From Phaeobacter sp. G2 (GTDB lineage: Bacteria; Pseudomonadota; Alphaproteobacteria; Rhodobacterales; Rhodobacteraceae), in the NCBI GenBank assembly GCA_025163595.1, contig CP104100.1:2294001-2358000 (forward strand): a stretch of 64,000 nucleotides of DNA. The letters are read 5' to 3'. The notes under the pieces were generated by a model that was not told where the DNA came from, searched no databases, and saw nothing but the letters and a program-made list of their open reading frames with translations. Positions within the stretch are counted from its first letter, which is position 1; each line of letters starts with the position of its first letter. A program made the translations under genes and the position numbers. Shown here piece after piece: positions 27,664 to 37,110 of this stretch.

Positions 27664-28410
27664 ATGCCCCTTGATCTTGAAACGCTGGATACTGCTCCAG
27701 ACGCTACCTATAACCGTGTCATGCTGAAAATTTCGGGTGAAGCGCTGATGGGCGACCAGGGGTTCGGCCTGCACCCGCCCACCGTTCAGCGCATCGCGCG
27801 CGAAGTTAAATCCGTGCATGATATGGGCGTCGAGATTTGCATGGTGATTGGTGGCGGCAATATTTTCCGCGGCTTGTCCGGTGCCGCCCAGGGTATGGAG
27901 CGCACCACTGCCGACTATATGGGGATGCTGGCCACGGTGATGAACGCCCTGGCCATGCAAAGCGCCCTGGAAGATCTCGGCGTGTTCTGTCGGGTGATCT
28001 CTGCCATCCCGATGGATCAGGTCTGTGAGCCCTATATTCGCCGCCGCGCGGTACGCCACCTGGAGAAAAAACGGGTTTGCATCTTTGCCGCCGGTACCGG
28101 CAACCCCTATTTCACCACCGACACCGCAGCTACGCTGCGCGCCAATGAAATGGGCTGTGAAGTGATCTTCAAAGGCACCAAAGTGGATGGCGTCTATGAC
28201 AAGGACCCCGAAAAGCACGCCGATGCCCAGCGGTATGATGCCGTGAGCTTTGACGATGTTCTGGCCAAGCGCCTTGGGGTGATGGATGCCTCGGCAATTG
28301 CCCTGGCGCGGGACAACAATCTGCCCATCATCGTGTTCTCTCTGGATGAGCCCGGCGGGTTTCGCGGCATTCTGGCAGGGGAAGGAACCTATACCAAGGT
28401 GCAGGACTAG
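27664..28410 (+). CDS. pyrH: UMP kinase
   Basis: The 248-residue protein phosphorylates UMP to UDP in pyrimidine supply. Motifs are [15 protein letters not shown] near residue 18, [47 protein letters not shown] and [12 protein letters not shown]. It opens the conserved block pyrH-frr-uppS-cdsA-dxr-rseP. A 389-base gap with a hairpin separates it from frr, so frr may have its own promoter. Confidence 0.97.
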   Translation: MPLDLETLDTAPDATYNRVMLKISGEALMGDQGFGLHPPTVQRIAREVKSVHDMGVEICMVIGGGNIFRGLSGAAQGMERTTADYMGMLATVMNALAMQSALEDLGVFCRVISAIPMDQVCEPYIRRRAVRHLEKKRVCIFAAGTGNPYFTTDTAATLRANEMGCEVIFKGTKVDGVYDKDPEKHADAQRYDAVSFDDVLAKRLGVMDASAIALARDNNLPIIVFSLDEPGGFRGILAGEGTYTKVQD

Positions 28411-28799
28411 CCTGCGGCACGACAGGCTGCTCCGAGTTAAACTGCTCCGATTTGATCAGCTCCGGTGTAATCAGAGCAGGGCAGAACCGAACATGCGGGG
28501 CTGTCATGCCGCTGACATCTTGGCTGTCTAAATCAAGGGCAGGCATACTTTACAGAATGTAAGCACCGGGTAAATTGATCTAACCCGGTGGTGCCATGGT
28601 CCCCTCGGACCTTTTTTATCTACGCGTGATGGCCTGCCATCACGCGTAATTTCGTTCAGGGCACTATGGCGCCCCAAGGGGCGCGGTCTGTGATGTCAAA
28701 GCGCGCCTGTGCAGAAATCCATGTCATGATCGCTATACATTGACGGACCAATGGCTTATGAGCGGAACAAAGACTGCCTCAAGTCAGGGGAGAGAAGAG
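28411..28799. other. pyrH-frr intergenic region
   Basis: It contains two or three degenerate copies of CTGCTCCGA/ATCAGCTCCG at 28428-28470 and the hairpin at 28621. No open frame with a ribosome site is seen except the frr start region. Confidence 0.5.
28621..28648. terminator. Strong hairpin between pyrH and frr
   Basis: TACGCGTGATGGC (28621-28633) pairs perfectly with GCCATCACGCGTA (28636-28648). A run of T precedes rather than follows it on the plus strand, so it would end transcripts on the minus strand better; it may also be a protein site. Confidence 0.45.
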
Positions 28800-29363
28800 A
28801 TGTCTGACGATTTCGAACTGGATACCGACGATCTGAAACGCCGTATGGACGGCGCGATGGCGAATCTGAAAACCGAATTTGCCTCTTTGCGCACCGGACG
28901 TGCCTCTGGCTCCATGCTGGAGCCGGTCATGGTCGAGGCCTATGGCTCAATGACACCGATCAACCAGGTTGGCACGGTCAACGTACCAGAGCCGCGCATG
29001 GTGACCATCAACGTCTGGGATAAGGGCCTGGTGGGGCCGGTGGAAAAAGCGATCCGCAATTCTGGCCTGGGGATCAACCCTCAGCTTAACGGCACCATCA
29101 TCATGCTGCCGATCCCAGAGCTGAACGAAGAACGCCGCCGCGAGCTTGGCAAGGTTGCCGGCCAATATGCTGAACATTGCCGGGTTTCCATCCGCAATGT
29201 GCGCCGTGATGGCATGGACCAGATCAAAAAGGCCAAGTCCGATGGCTTGTCCGAGGATGACCAGAAATTCTGGGAATCCGAAGTGCAGGATCTGACCGAT
29301 GCGATGATCAAAGCTGTGGATGATGCGCTTGAGCACAAGCAGGCAGAAATCATGCAGGTCTGA
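28800..29363 (+). CDS. frr: Ribosome recycling factor
   Basis: The start ATG 28800 follows GGGGAGAGAAG, giving 187 residues, the standard RRF length. [49 protein letters not shown] and [20 protein letters not shown] are diagnostic. With EF-G it splits ribosomes after termination. uppS follows eight bases after its stop. Confidence 0.97.
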   Translation: MSDDFELDTDDLKRRMDGAMANLKTEFASLRTGRASGSMLEPVMVEAYGSMTPINQVGTVNVPEPRMVTINVWDKGLVGPVEKAIRNSGLGINPQLNGTIIMLPIPELNEERRRELGKVAGQYAEHCRVSIRNVRRDGMDQIKKAKSDGLSEDDQKFWESEVQDLTDAMIKAVDDALEHKQAEIMQV

Positions 29364-29371
29364 CCCGCTAA

Positions 29372-30130
29372 ATGCCCAGTGATCCCAATACGAGTATGAA
29401 AAGCGCGGCGTCAGAGGGACACAGATCCTCTGGCCCGCGTCATGTTGCAATTATCATGGATGGCAATGGCCGGTGGGCGCAGGCACGGGGGCGACCCCGC
29501 CTGTTTGGTCATCACGCGGGCGCACGCCGTGTTCGCGAGATTGTTGAATGCTGCCCGCGCTTTGGGGTCAAATATCTCACCATCTTTGCCTTCTCTACTG
29601 AGAACTGGAAGCGGACCCAGGTTGAGATCTCCGGATTGATGAGCCTGTTTCGCCGCTATATCTCCAAAGAAATGAAGGCCCTCGCTGCGCAAAATGTGCG
29701 GGTGCGGTTCATTGGTGATCGTCTGCGTCTGGACGCCAAGCTGGTGCAGCTGATGGACGATCTGGAGCATGAAACCGAGACCAATGACGGCATCCACCTC
29801 ACCATCGCCCTGAACTATGGTGGCAGGGATGAAGTCGCCCGCGCCACCAAACGGCTGGCGCAGGATGTTGCGGACGGGCGGCTGCTGCCTGAGGATGTCA
29901 ACGAAGAAACACTGCCGCGCTATCTGGACACCCATGTTTTACCCGACCCGGATCTGGTGATCCGCACCAGCGGCGAAGCGCGGATTTCCAACTTCCTGCT
30001 GTGGCAGTCTGCCTATGCGGAATATGAATTTATTGACACGCTCTGGCCGGATTTCTCCGCCGACGAACTGGGGCGTTTGTGCAGCAAATTTGGCGCGCGG
30101 GATCGCCGGTTTGGCGCGGTTCCCTCATGA
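29372..30130 (+). CDS. uppS: Undecaprenyl diphosphate synthase
   Basis: This 252-residue cis-prenyltransferase makes the C55 lipid carrier for peptidoglycan. It shows HVAIIMDGNGRWAQARG (catalytic Asp) near residue 24, GHHAGARRVREIVE, FAFSTENWKR and RTSGEARISNFLLWQSAYAE then FIDTLWPDF. It has about 20 extra N-terminal residues. Its stop overlaps the cdsA start (ATGA), indicating translational coupling. Confidence 0.96.
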   Translation: MPSDPNTSMKSAASEGHRSSGPRHVAIIMDGNGRWAQARGRPRLFGHHAGARRVREIVECCPRFGVKYLTIFAFSTENWKRTQVEISGLMSLFRRYISKEMKALAAQNVRVRFIGDRLRLDAKLVQLMDDLEHETETNDGIHLTIALNYGGRDEVARATKRLAQDVADGRLLPEDVNEETLPRYLDTHVLPDPDLVIRTSGEARISNFLLWQSAYAEYEFIDTLWPDFSADELGRLCSKFGARDRRFGAVPS

Positions 30131-30927
30131 AACCACCCATTCCAAATGGCGCTGGCGGCACCGGTCGCTGGGGCGATCTGATACCACGGATCATCTCGGC
30201 GCTGGTGATGGTTGTGGTGGCTCTGGGGGCAATCTGGGCCGGGGGGCTGGTTTTCACCCTGGTGATTGCAGCCTGCTGTGGTGGCATGGTTTGGGAGCTG
30301 AGCCAGATGTTGGCCCCCCGTCGGGCCGACACTGCGCTGCTGCTGGGGGGCGCGAGCTTTGGCGCGGTGCTCCTTGCTGGAATTCTGCCTGCGGCATTGG
30401 GGGCGGGGCTCTTGCTGCTGCCCGTTGTTCTGGGCTGGTTGCAGGTTGCTGAAGGCGCCAAGACGCGATTTGCGGTCTTTGCGCTGTGGATTGTTCTGGC
30501 GGGCTATAGCTTTATCTGGATGCGGATCTCTTTGGGCGCGGATTGGTTGATCTGGCTGGCACTGGTGGTGATTGCAACGGATGTCGCCGGGTATTTTGCA
30601 GGCAAGACAATCGGCGGGCCAAAGTTCTGGCCGCGTATCAGCCCGAAAAAGACTTGGTCGGGGACTTCGGCTGGCTGGGTCGCCGCGGCACTGGTGGGCC
30701 TGGGGGCTGCGCCTGTGTTTGACATGGGCTTTGCCCTGGTTTTGGCCTCGGTGCTGGTTGCGATGGCCAGTCAGGCCGGAGACGTCGCCGAAAGCGCCTT
30801 GAAACGTCAGACCGGCGTCAAGGATTCCAGCGGGCTTATTCCGGGCCACGGGGGCCTGCTTGATCGCTTTGATGGAATGCTGGGCGCTGCGGCCATGTTC
30901 CTGCTTCTCTACCCCTTTCTGGGATAG
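30127..30927 (+). CDS. cdsA: Phosphatidate cytidylyltransferase
   Basis: The 266-residue membrane protein makes CDP-diacylglycerol for phospholipid synthesis. It has seven or eight hydrophobic segments and the family signature at the C-terminus: SPKKTWSGTSAGW, GDVAESALKRQTGVKDSSGL, IPGHGGLLDRFDGML. The ATG start at 30127 lies inside the uppS stop. dxr follows 16 bases later. Confidence 0.95.
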   Translation: MKPPIPNGAGGTGRWGDLIPRIISALVMVVVALGAIWAGGLVFTLVIAACCGGMVWELSQMLAPRRADTALLLGGASFGAVLLAGILPAALGAGLLLLPVVLGWLQVAEGAKTRFAVFALWIVLAGYSFIWMRISLGADWLIWLALVVIATDVAGYFAGKTIGGPKFWPRISPKKTWSGTSAGWVAAALVGLGAAPVFDMGFALVLASVLVAMASQAGDVAESALKRQTGVKDSSGLIPGHGGLLDRFDGMLGAAAMFLLLYPFLG

Positions 30928-30943
30928 GCCGAGAGGGAAATAA

Positions 30944-32116
30944 ATGCGGAAAATCTCAATTTTTGGGGCCACGGGCTCTATCGGGCAAAGCACGATTGAT
31001 CTCATCAAACGCGCGCCACAGGCCTATGAGGTGGTGGCGCTGACCGGCGGGCGCAATATTGCCCAGTTGGCGTGCGACGCAATCGACCTGCGTGCGGATC
31101 TTGCGGTTACCGCCTTTGAGGACCAGCTCCCCGCCCTGCGCGCGGCGCTTGCTGGCAGCGAAGTCGAGGCCGCAGCGGGGCAGGCGGCCCTGATTGAGGC
31201 GGCAACGCGGCCCGCGGACTGGATTATGTCGGCCATCGTTGGAGTTGCGGGTCTGGCGCCGGGGCTCAAGGCGTTGGAACAGGGCACCACGCTGGCGCTG
31301 GCCAACAAGGAATCCCTGGTCTGCGCCGGAGCGCTGCTGCTGGACACCGCCAAACAGCATGGCGCACGCCTGCTGCCGGTGGATAGCGAACATTCGGCGG
31401 TGTTTCAGGGGCTGGTGGGCGAAGAGATTTCTGCGGTGGAGCGTCTTGTCATCACGGCCTCTGGCGGCGCATTTCGCGACTGGCCTTTGGCAGACCTGCA
31501 ACAGGCGACGCTGGCTCAGGCCTCGTCGCATCCCAATTGGGACATGGGCCAGCGGATCACCATTGACAGCGCTTCCATGTTCAATAAGGCGCTGGAAGTT
31601 ATTGAAACCCGTGAATACTTTGGGGTTGAGCCAGATCAGATCGAGGTGCTGGTACATCCTGAATCCCTGGTGCATGCGCTGGTTGGGTTTCGCGATGGAG
31701 CCTTGATGGCCCACCTTGGCGCGCCAGATATGCGCCATGCCATTGGCTATGCTCTGCACTGGCCCGAGCGGCGCGACCTGCCTGTTGCGCGGCTGGATCT
31801 GGCCAGCATCGGCCAGCTCAACTTTCGCCAGCCCGATCTTGCCCGCTATCCGGCGCTGGCGCAGGCGCGAGATGTCATGCAGCGGCGCGGGTTGATGGGC
31901 GCTGTGTTCAATGCCGCCAAGGAACGCGCGCTGGACCATTTTATCGCCGGCGCCATCCGGTTTACCGATATGGCCGAGATCACCGCCAGGGTGCTGGATC
32001 AAATTGAGACGCAAAGCGGCCTCATTGAGTCCGCAATGACCCTTGATAACGTCACACAGATTGACCACATCGCCCGCAAGGCAGCCGATGTGGCTGCAGC
32101 TCAAAGCATAGGGTAA
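30944..32116 (+). CDS. dxr: 1-deoxy-D-xylulose 5-phosphate reductoisomerase
   Basis: The 390-residue enzyme makes methylerythritol phosphate, the committed isoprenoid step that feeds uppS. NADPH binding: FGATGSIGQSTIDLI at the N-terminus. Active site: ALANKESLVCAG, LPVDSEHSAVFQ, ITASGGAFRDWP, HPNWDMGQRITIDSASMFNK and the flexible loop. The start ATG follows GAGAGGGAAATAA. Confidence 0.97.
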   Translation: MRKISIFGATGSIGQSTIDLIKRAPQAYEVVALTGGRNIAQLACDAIDLRADLAVTAFEDQLPALRAALAGSEVEAAAGQAALIEAATRPADWIMSAIVGVAGLAPGLKALEQGTTLALANKESLVCAGALLLDTAKQHGARLLPVDSEHSAVFQGLVGEEISAVERLVITASGGAFRDWPLADLQQATLAQASSHPNWDMGQRITIDSASMFNKALEVIETREYFGVEPDQIEVLVHPESLVHALVGFRDGALMAHLGAPDMRHAIGYALHWPERRDLPVARLDLASIGQLNFRQPDLARYPALAQARDVMQRRGLMGAVFNAAKERALDHFIAGAIRFTDMAEITARVLDQIETQSGLIESAMTLDNVTQIDHIARKAADVAAAQSIG

Positions 32117-32120
32117 AGTT

Positions 32121-33470
32121 TTGGACCTACTCGCACTTCTCCCGCAGCTTAGCGGGCTCGTTTATACGGTTGTCAGTTTTGTCGTGGCGCTCTCGGTGAT
32201 CGTTGCGGTACATGAATACGGCCATTACATTGTCGGACGTTGGTCCGGTATCCATGCTGAGGTTTTCTCGCTGGGGTTTGGGCCGGTGCTGTGGAGCCGC
32301 CATGACAAGCGCGGCACCAAATGGCAGATCGCAGCCCTGCCGTTTGGCGGCTATGTAAAGTTCCTGGGCGATGCGGATGCGGCCTCGGGCAAGGACACGG
32401 ATGTCATCGAAGCGGCGGCGGCAGATCCGGTGCAGCTGCGGCGCACCATGCACGGAGCGCCGCTCTGGGCGCGTGCTGCCACGGTTGTGGCAGGGCCAGT
32501 GTTCAACTTTGTCATGTCGATTGCCGTCTTTGCTTCGCTTGCGCTCTATTTTGGCATGGTGCGTGACCCGTTGACCGTTGGGTCATTGGTGCCTGTTCCG
32601 GGTGTTGAAAACACTCTGCGCTCCGGGGATGAGCTGTTGGAGGTTGCCGGTCTTCCGGTTCCAGCCCTCAGCGATTCAATGGCCTGGACGGAATTCCGTG
32701 ACGCGCTGCCGGTGACGCCCAGCCTGGAATATTTGGTGCGCCGCGATGGTGCAGATCTGCGGGTTACGGATACCCATTTTGCCCCGGCCTATGTTTCTTC
32801 TGTGTCGCCGCGTAGCGCGGCTGCTGATGCGGGGTTGCAACCTGGCGACTTTATCACTGCGGTGGACGGGGATCCGGTTTTTGCCTTTGGGCAGCTGGTG
32901 GACAAGGTTGCACAGACCAAGGGGGCGGAGCTTTCGCTTGATATATTGCGCGATGGCACAACGATTCAGATGTCCCTGTCACCGCGCCAAATGGACCTGC
33001 CCACAGCAGATGGCGGCTTCACCAGTCGCTGGCTGATTGGCGTGAGTGGTGGCAACCTGATCGAGTATGAGACCGAGCCGACCACAGTGGGGCATGCACT
33101 CTCAAGTGGGGTCGCGCAGGTGTGGACGGTTGTCAGCTCTTCGATTTCCGGGCTTGGTCATATTATCACCGGGGCAATCAGCAGCTGTAACCTGTCGGGG
33201 CCGATTGGCATTGCCAAGGCTTCCAGCGACACCGCGAGCCAGGGGACGGCCAGCTTCATTCGCTTTATCGCGGTTCTGTCGACTGCTGTTGGCCTGTTGA
33301 ACCTGTTTCCAATCCCGGCGCTGGATGGCGGCCATCTGGTATTTTATGCCTATGAGGCGGTGGTTGGACGTCCGCCCAGCGATCGCGCAATGCAGATTCT
33401 CATGACTGCGGGCATCGCCATGATCCTGTCGTTGATGGTCTTTGCGCTGAGTAACGACATTTTCTGCTAA
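32121..33470 (+). CDS. rseP: RIP zinc metalloprotease (site-2 protease family)
   Basis: This 449-residue membrane protease cuts anti-sigma factors and signal peptides within the membrane. The zinc site HEYGH is at residues 31-35, the PDZ domain spans about 210-290 (VSPRSAAADAGLQPGDFITAV), and the third metal ligand lies in NLFPIPALDGGHL near 405. The start is TTG at 32121, five bases after the dxr stop. No better in-frame ATG keeps the first helix, so TTG is accepted. Confidence 0.93.
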   Translation: MDLLALLPQLSGLVYTVVSFVVALSVIVAVHEYGHYIVGRWSGIHAEVFSLGFGPVLWSRHDKRGTKWQIAALPFGGYVKFLGDADAASGKDTDVIEAAAADPVQLRRTMHGAPLWARAATVVAGPVFNFVMSIAVFASLALYFGMVRDPLTVGSLVPVPGVENTLRSGDELLEVAGLPVPALSDSMAWTEFRDALPVTPSLEYLVRRDGADLRVTDTHFAPAYVSSVSPRSAAADAGLQPGDFITAVDGDPVFAFGQLVDKVAQTKGAELSLDILRDGTTIQMSLSPRQMDLPTADGGFTSRWLIGVSGGNLIEYETEPTTVGHALSSGVAQVWTVVSSSISGLGHIITGAISSCNLSGPIGIAKASSDTASQGTASFIRFIAVLSTAVGLLNLFPIPALDGGHLVFYAYEAVVGRPPSDRAMQILMTAGIAMILSLMVFALSNDIFC

Positions 33471-33532
33471 TACTGTATCCCTGCTGACACTCTTTGCCAG
33501 TGCCTGTCTGGGATCTTCATAAATCAATGGTG

Positions 33533-33556
33533 GGGCGGCCTGAGGGCCGCCCTTTG
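33533..33556 (+). terminator. Hairpin downstream of rseP
   Basis: GGGCGGCC (33533-33540) and GGCCGCCC (33545-33552) form an 8-bp stem with loop TGAG, followed by TTTG. The T tract is weak. Confidence 0.55.
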
Positions 33557-33713
33557 CGAATTCAGAATGTGCCAAACTCATGCCACATTCTGCGGTTAAG
33601 GCTTTGGTAATCTGCATTAACGCGCAAGATTTGGCGGACAACACCTGATGTCATGGCCCAAAGAGGGGCTCTGTAAGGTGCCAGATCCTGCGTCTTTCCT
33701 GGGGGATAAAGTC

Positions 33714-33851
33714 ATGCAAAGCCAGATGATGATACCTGCTGAAACTGAAAACGGATTTGCTCTTTTGTTGCGCCTGAATTGGGATCGAGCGCTTTCGGCA
33801 ACGTTTATCGTGCTGTCGCTTTGCCTCGGAAGCTGGCTGGCGTCTATGTAA
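33714..33851 (+). CDS. Small single-span membrane protein (45 aa)
   Basis: The start ATG 33714 follows GGGGGAT. The product has a polar N-terminal half (MQSQMMIPAETENGF, LLLRLNWDRA) and one hydrophobic helix (LSATFIVLSLCLGSWLA). A strong terminator at 33886 closes it as a separate transcript, and a TTAA-N7-GTAA near-match to a CtrA box lies at 33596-33610. These flanking signals are the main support. No family is recognised. Confidence 0.55.
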   Translation: MQSQMMIPAETENGFALLLRLNWDRALSATFIVLSLCLGSWLASM

Positions 33852-33885
33852 CCGCCTCATAAGTCTGAATTTACAGTGCCAGTAG

Positions 33886-33916
33886 ACGCGCGGGTTCCTG
33901 CCCGCGTGTTTTTTTG
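33886..33916 (+). terminator. Intrinsic terminator
   Basis: ACGCGCGGG (33886-33894) pairs with CCCGCGTGT (33901-33909, one G-T pair) around TTCCTG and is followed by seven T. It ends the small-protein transcript before bamA. Confidence 0.85.
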
Positions 33917-33956
33917 TTGGTTTTGACAACCGCTCACAAACCCGGTACGCACAGTG

Positions 33957-33971
33957 TTAAGCTGCTATTAA
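33957..33971. promoter_or_regulatory. CtrA-type box TTAA-N7-TTAA before bamA
   Basis: TTAA at 33957-33960 and TTAA at 33968-33971 with exactly seven bases between lie 17 bases before the bamA start codon. Binding so close to the start would be expected to repress or to overlap the promoter. Confidence 0.5.
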
Positions 33972-33987
33972 TTTCGGGTAAATACTG

Positions 33988-36390
33988 ATGGTCTGGGGCA
34001 AGAACGTGGGCATATCCTGCGGTAAGCGCGTAAAGCGTACCAATATTTTGTATCGTGGCGTATCTGTGATCGCCTTAACTGTTACTTTCGGGCTTGGGCT
34101 GTCACCCAATTTTGCCGAGGCACAGAACTACCGGTTCAACCAAGTGCAAGTTGAGGGTAACCAGCGTATCCAAACCTCAACTATTGTTGCCTATACGGGC
34201 ATCGAACGGGGGAAGACCGTTTCTGCCGGCAAGCTGAACGATGCCTATCAGAACATCGTCGACAGTGGTGTGTTTGAAAGCGTCGAACTGGTTCCCAAAG
34301 GGAATACCCTGGTCATCAAGGTGACAGAATTCCCGACCATCAATAAAATCAACTTTGAAGGCAATCGCCGTATCAAAGATGAGAATCTCTCCGAAATTAT
34401 CGAATCGTCACCGCGCCGGGTGTTTAATCCGGCCGTCGCAGAACAGGATGCGGCAGCCATCGCTGAAGCCTACGGCGTGCAGGGGCGGCTGGCATCGCGG
34501 GTAACCCCACGGATCATTCGCCGCAGCGACAACCGTGTTGATCTGGTGTTTGAAATCTCCGAAGGCGACACCACCGAAGTTGAACGGGTGTCCTTTCTTG
34601 GCAACCAGGTCTATTCGGACCGCAGGCTGCGTCGGGTTCTGGAAACCAAACAGGCTGGTTTCCTGCGCGCTTTTATCAACAAAGACACTTTGATCGAAGA
34701 CCGTATCGACTTTGACAAACAGATCCTGCGCGATTTTTACCTGTCCCGCGGCTATGTCGATTTCCGGGTCAACAGCGCCAATGCCGAGGTCACCCGCGAG
34801 CGTGACGCGGTCTTCTTGGTGGTTGATGTCTCCGAGGGACAGCAGTTCTCCTTTGGCGATATTACGGTCACCAGCGAGATGTCTGAAGCCGACGCGGATG
34901 TGTTCCGCAGGGTGCTCAAATCCAAACCGGGTATTACCTATTCACCCACCGTGGTTGAAACAGAAATCGAACGCATGGAAAACCTGGCCCTGCGCTTGGG
35001 CATCGATTTCCTGCGGATTGAACCTCGGGTGACGCGCAATGATCGCGATCTGACCCTTGATGTCGAATATGTTCTCACCCGTGGGCCTCGTGTCTTTGTT
35101 GAGCGTATCGATATCGAGGGTAACACAACGACGCTGGACCGGGTGATCCGCCAGCAGTTCCGCACGGTCGAAGGCGATCCCTTCAACCCACGTGAGATCC
35201 GGCGCACGGCGGAACGTATTCGCGCCCTTGGTTTCTTCTCTGAATCAGACGTTGATGTCCGCGAGGGAAGTTCACCCAGCCAAGTGGTAGTGGACGTCAA
35301 TGTTGCAGAACAGCCCACCGGCTCGCTGAGCCTTGGTGGCTCCTATTCGGTAAACGATGGCTTTGGCATTTCGCTCGGGTTAAGCGAAAACAATTTCCTG
35401 GGCCGTGGGCAGCGTCTTTCCTTCGCTATTGCAACAGCGACTGAAGCGGACGAATATGTCCTAGGGTTTGTTGAGCCGCATCTGTTGGGCCGCGATCTAC
35501 GCTTCAGTTTTGACCTTGGGCTTTCTGAATCAGACTCGAGTTTTTCTGAGTATGATACCAAGCGTGCGTTTCTGTCCCCAGCGCTTTCCTTCAAGCTGAG
35601 CGAGAGCTCAGCCTTGCGGGTGAGCTACTCTTGGAATACCGCCGAGATGATTGCGCGGGCTGATAGGAGCTACATTGGCGGCACTTACCCGTCTGCGGCG
35701 CCGACAATTGTAAATGAAATCGCCCAAGGGGAACGTTCCAGCAGCGTTTTTGGTCTGAAATACACCTATGATAGCCGGTTGAATGGTCTGGACCCCAATG
35801 CAGGATTTCTTTTTGAAGTCGGCGCGGATTATGCTGGTCTTGGTGGTGACAATGAGTTCCTGAAGACAAGCACAAAATTTGTGGCTCAAAAAACGATCTT
35901 CAACGAAGAGGTAACTCTGCGCGCGACGTTGGAAACTGGTGCTCTGCATTGGATGGGGAACAACAATAGCCGGTCCTTGGATCGGTATGTTCTTTCCCCG
36001 TCCATCATGCGGGGGTTTGAACCCGGTGGTATTGGTCCACGGGATCGTTCTGCGCGGCCCGATGGCACTACTTATGATGACTTCCTTGGCGGCAATATAT
36101 TTGCTGTAGCGCGATTTGATGCTGAATTTCCGCTGGGGCTGCCCGATGAGCTGGGGCTTCGTGGGGCGTTGTTCTATGACGTTGGCAACCTCTGGGGGTT
36201 GAACGATGTTGATACCTCCGGCAGCACAAACATCGTCGGTCGCGACGGGTCTTTCCGTCATGTGGTTGGCTTTTCGGTGCTTTGGACAACGGGGCTTGGG
36301 CCGCTGCGGTTCAATTTTTCCAAGGCGCTCAAGAAAGAAGACTTTGACCAGGAACAAAGCTTCGATCTGACCCTACAGGCGCGGTTCTAA
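33988..36390 (+). CDS. bamA: Outer membrane protein assembly factor BamA
   Basis: The 800-residue protein is the core of the BAM machine that inserts beta-barrel proteins. A signal peptide ends near FAEAQ (residue about 46). Five POTRA repeats follow (for example VQVEGNQRIQTSTIVAYTGI, INFEGNRRIKDENL, VSFLGNQVYSDRRL, IDIEGNTTTLDRVI). The C-terminal barrel has the VRGF-like box as IMRGFEPGGIGPRD near residue 672 and the final Phe of a barrel protein (LTLQARF). It sits in the rseP-bamA-ompH-fabZ-lpx order. A start at a later Met/Val within the leader is possible. Confidence 0.96.
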   Translation: MVWGKNVGISCGKRVKRTNILYRGVSVIALTVTFGLGLSPNFAEAQNYRFNQVQVEGNQRIQTSTIVAYTGIERGKTVSAGKLNDAYQNIVDSGVFESVELVPKGNTLVIKVTEFPTINKINFEGNRRIKDENLSEIIESSPRRVFNPAVAEQDAAAIAEAYGVQGRLASRVTPRIIRRSDNRVDLVFEISEGDTTEVERVSFLGNQVYSDRRLRRVLETKQAGFLRAFINKDTLIEDRIDFDKQILRDFYLSRGYVDFRVNSANAEVTRERDAVFLVVDVSEGQQFSFGDITVTSEMSEADADVFRRVLKSKPGITYSPTVVETEIERMENLALRLGIDFLRIEPRVTRNDRDLTLDVEYVLTRGPRVFVERIDIEGNTTTLDRVIRQQFRTVEGDPFNPREIRRTAERIRALGFFSESDVDVREGSSPSQVVVDVNVAEQPTGSLSLGGSYSVNDGFGISLGLSENNFLGRGQRLSFAIATATEADEYVLGFVEPHLLGRDLRFSFDLGLSESDSSFSEYDTKRAFLSPALSFKLSESSALRVSYSWNTAEMIARADRSYIGGTYPSAAPTIVNEIAQGERSSSVFGLKYTYDSRLNGLDPNAGFLFEVGADYAGLGGDNEFLKTSTKFVAQKTIFNEEVTLRATLETGALHWMGNNNSRSLDRYVLSPSIMRGFEPGGIGPRDRSARPDGTTYDDFLGGNIFAVARFDAEFPLGLPDELGLRGALFYDVGNLWGLNDVDTSGSTNIVGRDGSFRHVVGFSVLWTTGLGPLRFNFSKALKKEDFDQEQSFDLTLQARF

Positions 36391-36405
36391 CGGGGGATCA
36401 AGCCT

Positions 36406-37038
36406 TTGGTGTCAACTGTGCTTTTTCGATTTCAACAAGCGCTGGCCCTAGGGTCGGCGCTTGTTGCCCTGACAACAGCAGCAGCGCCCGCTGCGGCGCA
36501 GCAGGGCCTGCCACTGGGTGGGTTCGAGCTGGGGCAGAACGTGCAGCTGGGAACGCCTCAAAGCGGCTTGCTGACCATTCAGCCGGACCGGCTGTTTTCA
36601 GAAAGCCTGTTTGGCAAGCGCGTGGCGCAGGAGATCGAGGCCGAAGGCGCTGTTTTGACGGCCGAAAATCGCAACATCGAGGCTGATTTGCGGGCCGAAG
36701 AACAGGAATTGACCGCCCGACGCAGTGCAATGGAGGCAGAAGCCTTTCGCACCCTCGCCGATGCCTTTGACCGCAAGGTGCAAGAAACCCGCAGCACGCA
36801 GGACCAAAAACTTCGTGAAATCAGTCAGCTCGGAGAGACCGCCCGGCGCGAGTTTTTTGCCGCCTCTCTTCCCGTGCTGGAAGGGATCATGCGCGAAACC
36901 GGGGCCGGGGTGATTCTCGACCATTCCACCGTCTTTCTCAGCGCAGATGTGGTGGATATCACCGATCTGGCGATCACGCGGATCGACAAGGTCCTGGGCG
37001 ATGGTGTGGATCAGCCCGACGGGGCTCAGGATCAATAG
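36406..37038 (+). CDS. OmpH/Skp-family periplasmic chaperone
   Basis: This 210-residue exported protein has a signal peptide (ALALGSALVALTTAAAPAAAQ) and the OmpH plan: LLTIQPDRLFSESLFGKRVA, a long charged coiled coil (residues about 75-145), and AGVILDHSTVFLSADVVDIT. It holds unfolded outer-membrane proteins for BamA, encoded 15 bases upstream. The start is TTG 36406 or GTG 36409; neither has a strong ribosome site, suggesting coupling to bamA. Confidence 0.85.
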   Translation: MVSTVLFRFQQALALGSALVALTTAAAPAAAQQGLPLGGFELGQNVQLGTPQSGLLTIQPDRLFSESLFGKRVAQEIEAEGAVLTAENRNIEADLRAEEQELTARRSAMEAEAFRTLADAFDRKVQETRSTQDQKLREISQLGETARREFFAASLPVLEGIMRETGAGVILDHSTVFLSADVVDITDLAITRIDKVLGDGVDQPDGAQDQ

Positions 37039-37110
37039 GCCCGGGAAGCTTGCTCAAAATGGACCTAGTTGATAGGGACTTTCAAACATACCAAAGACAG
37101 GATACTTGCC

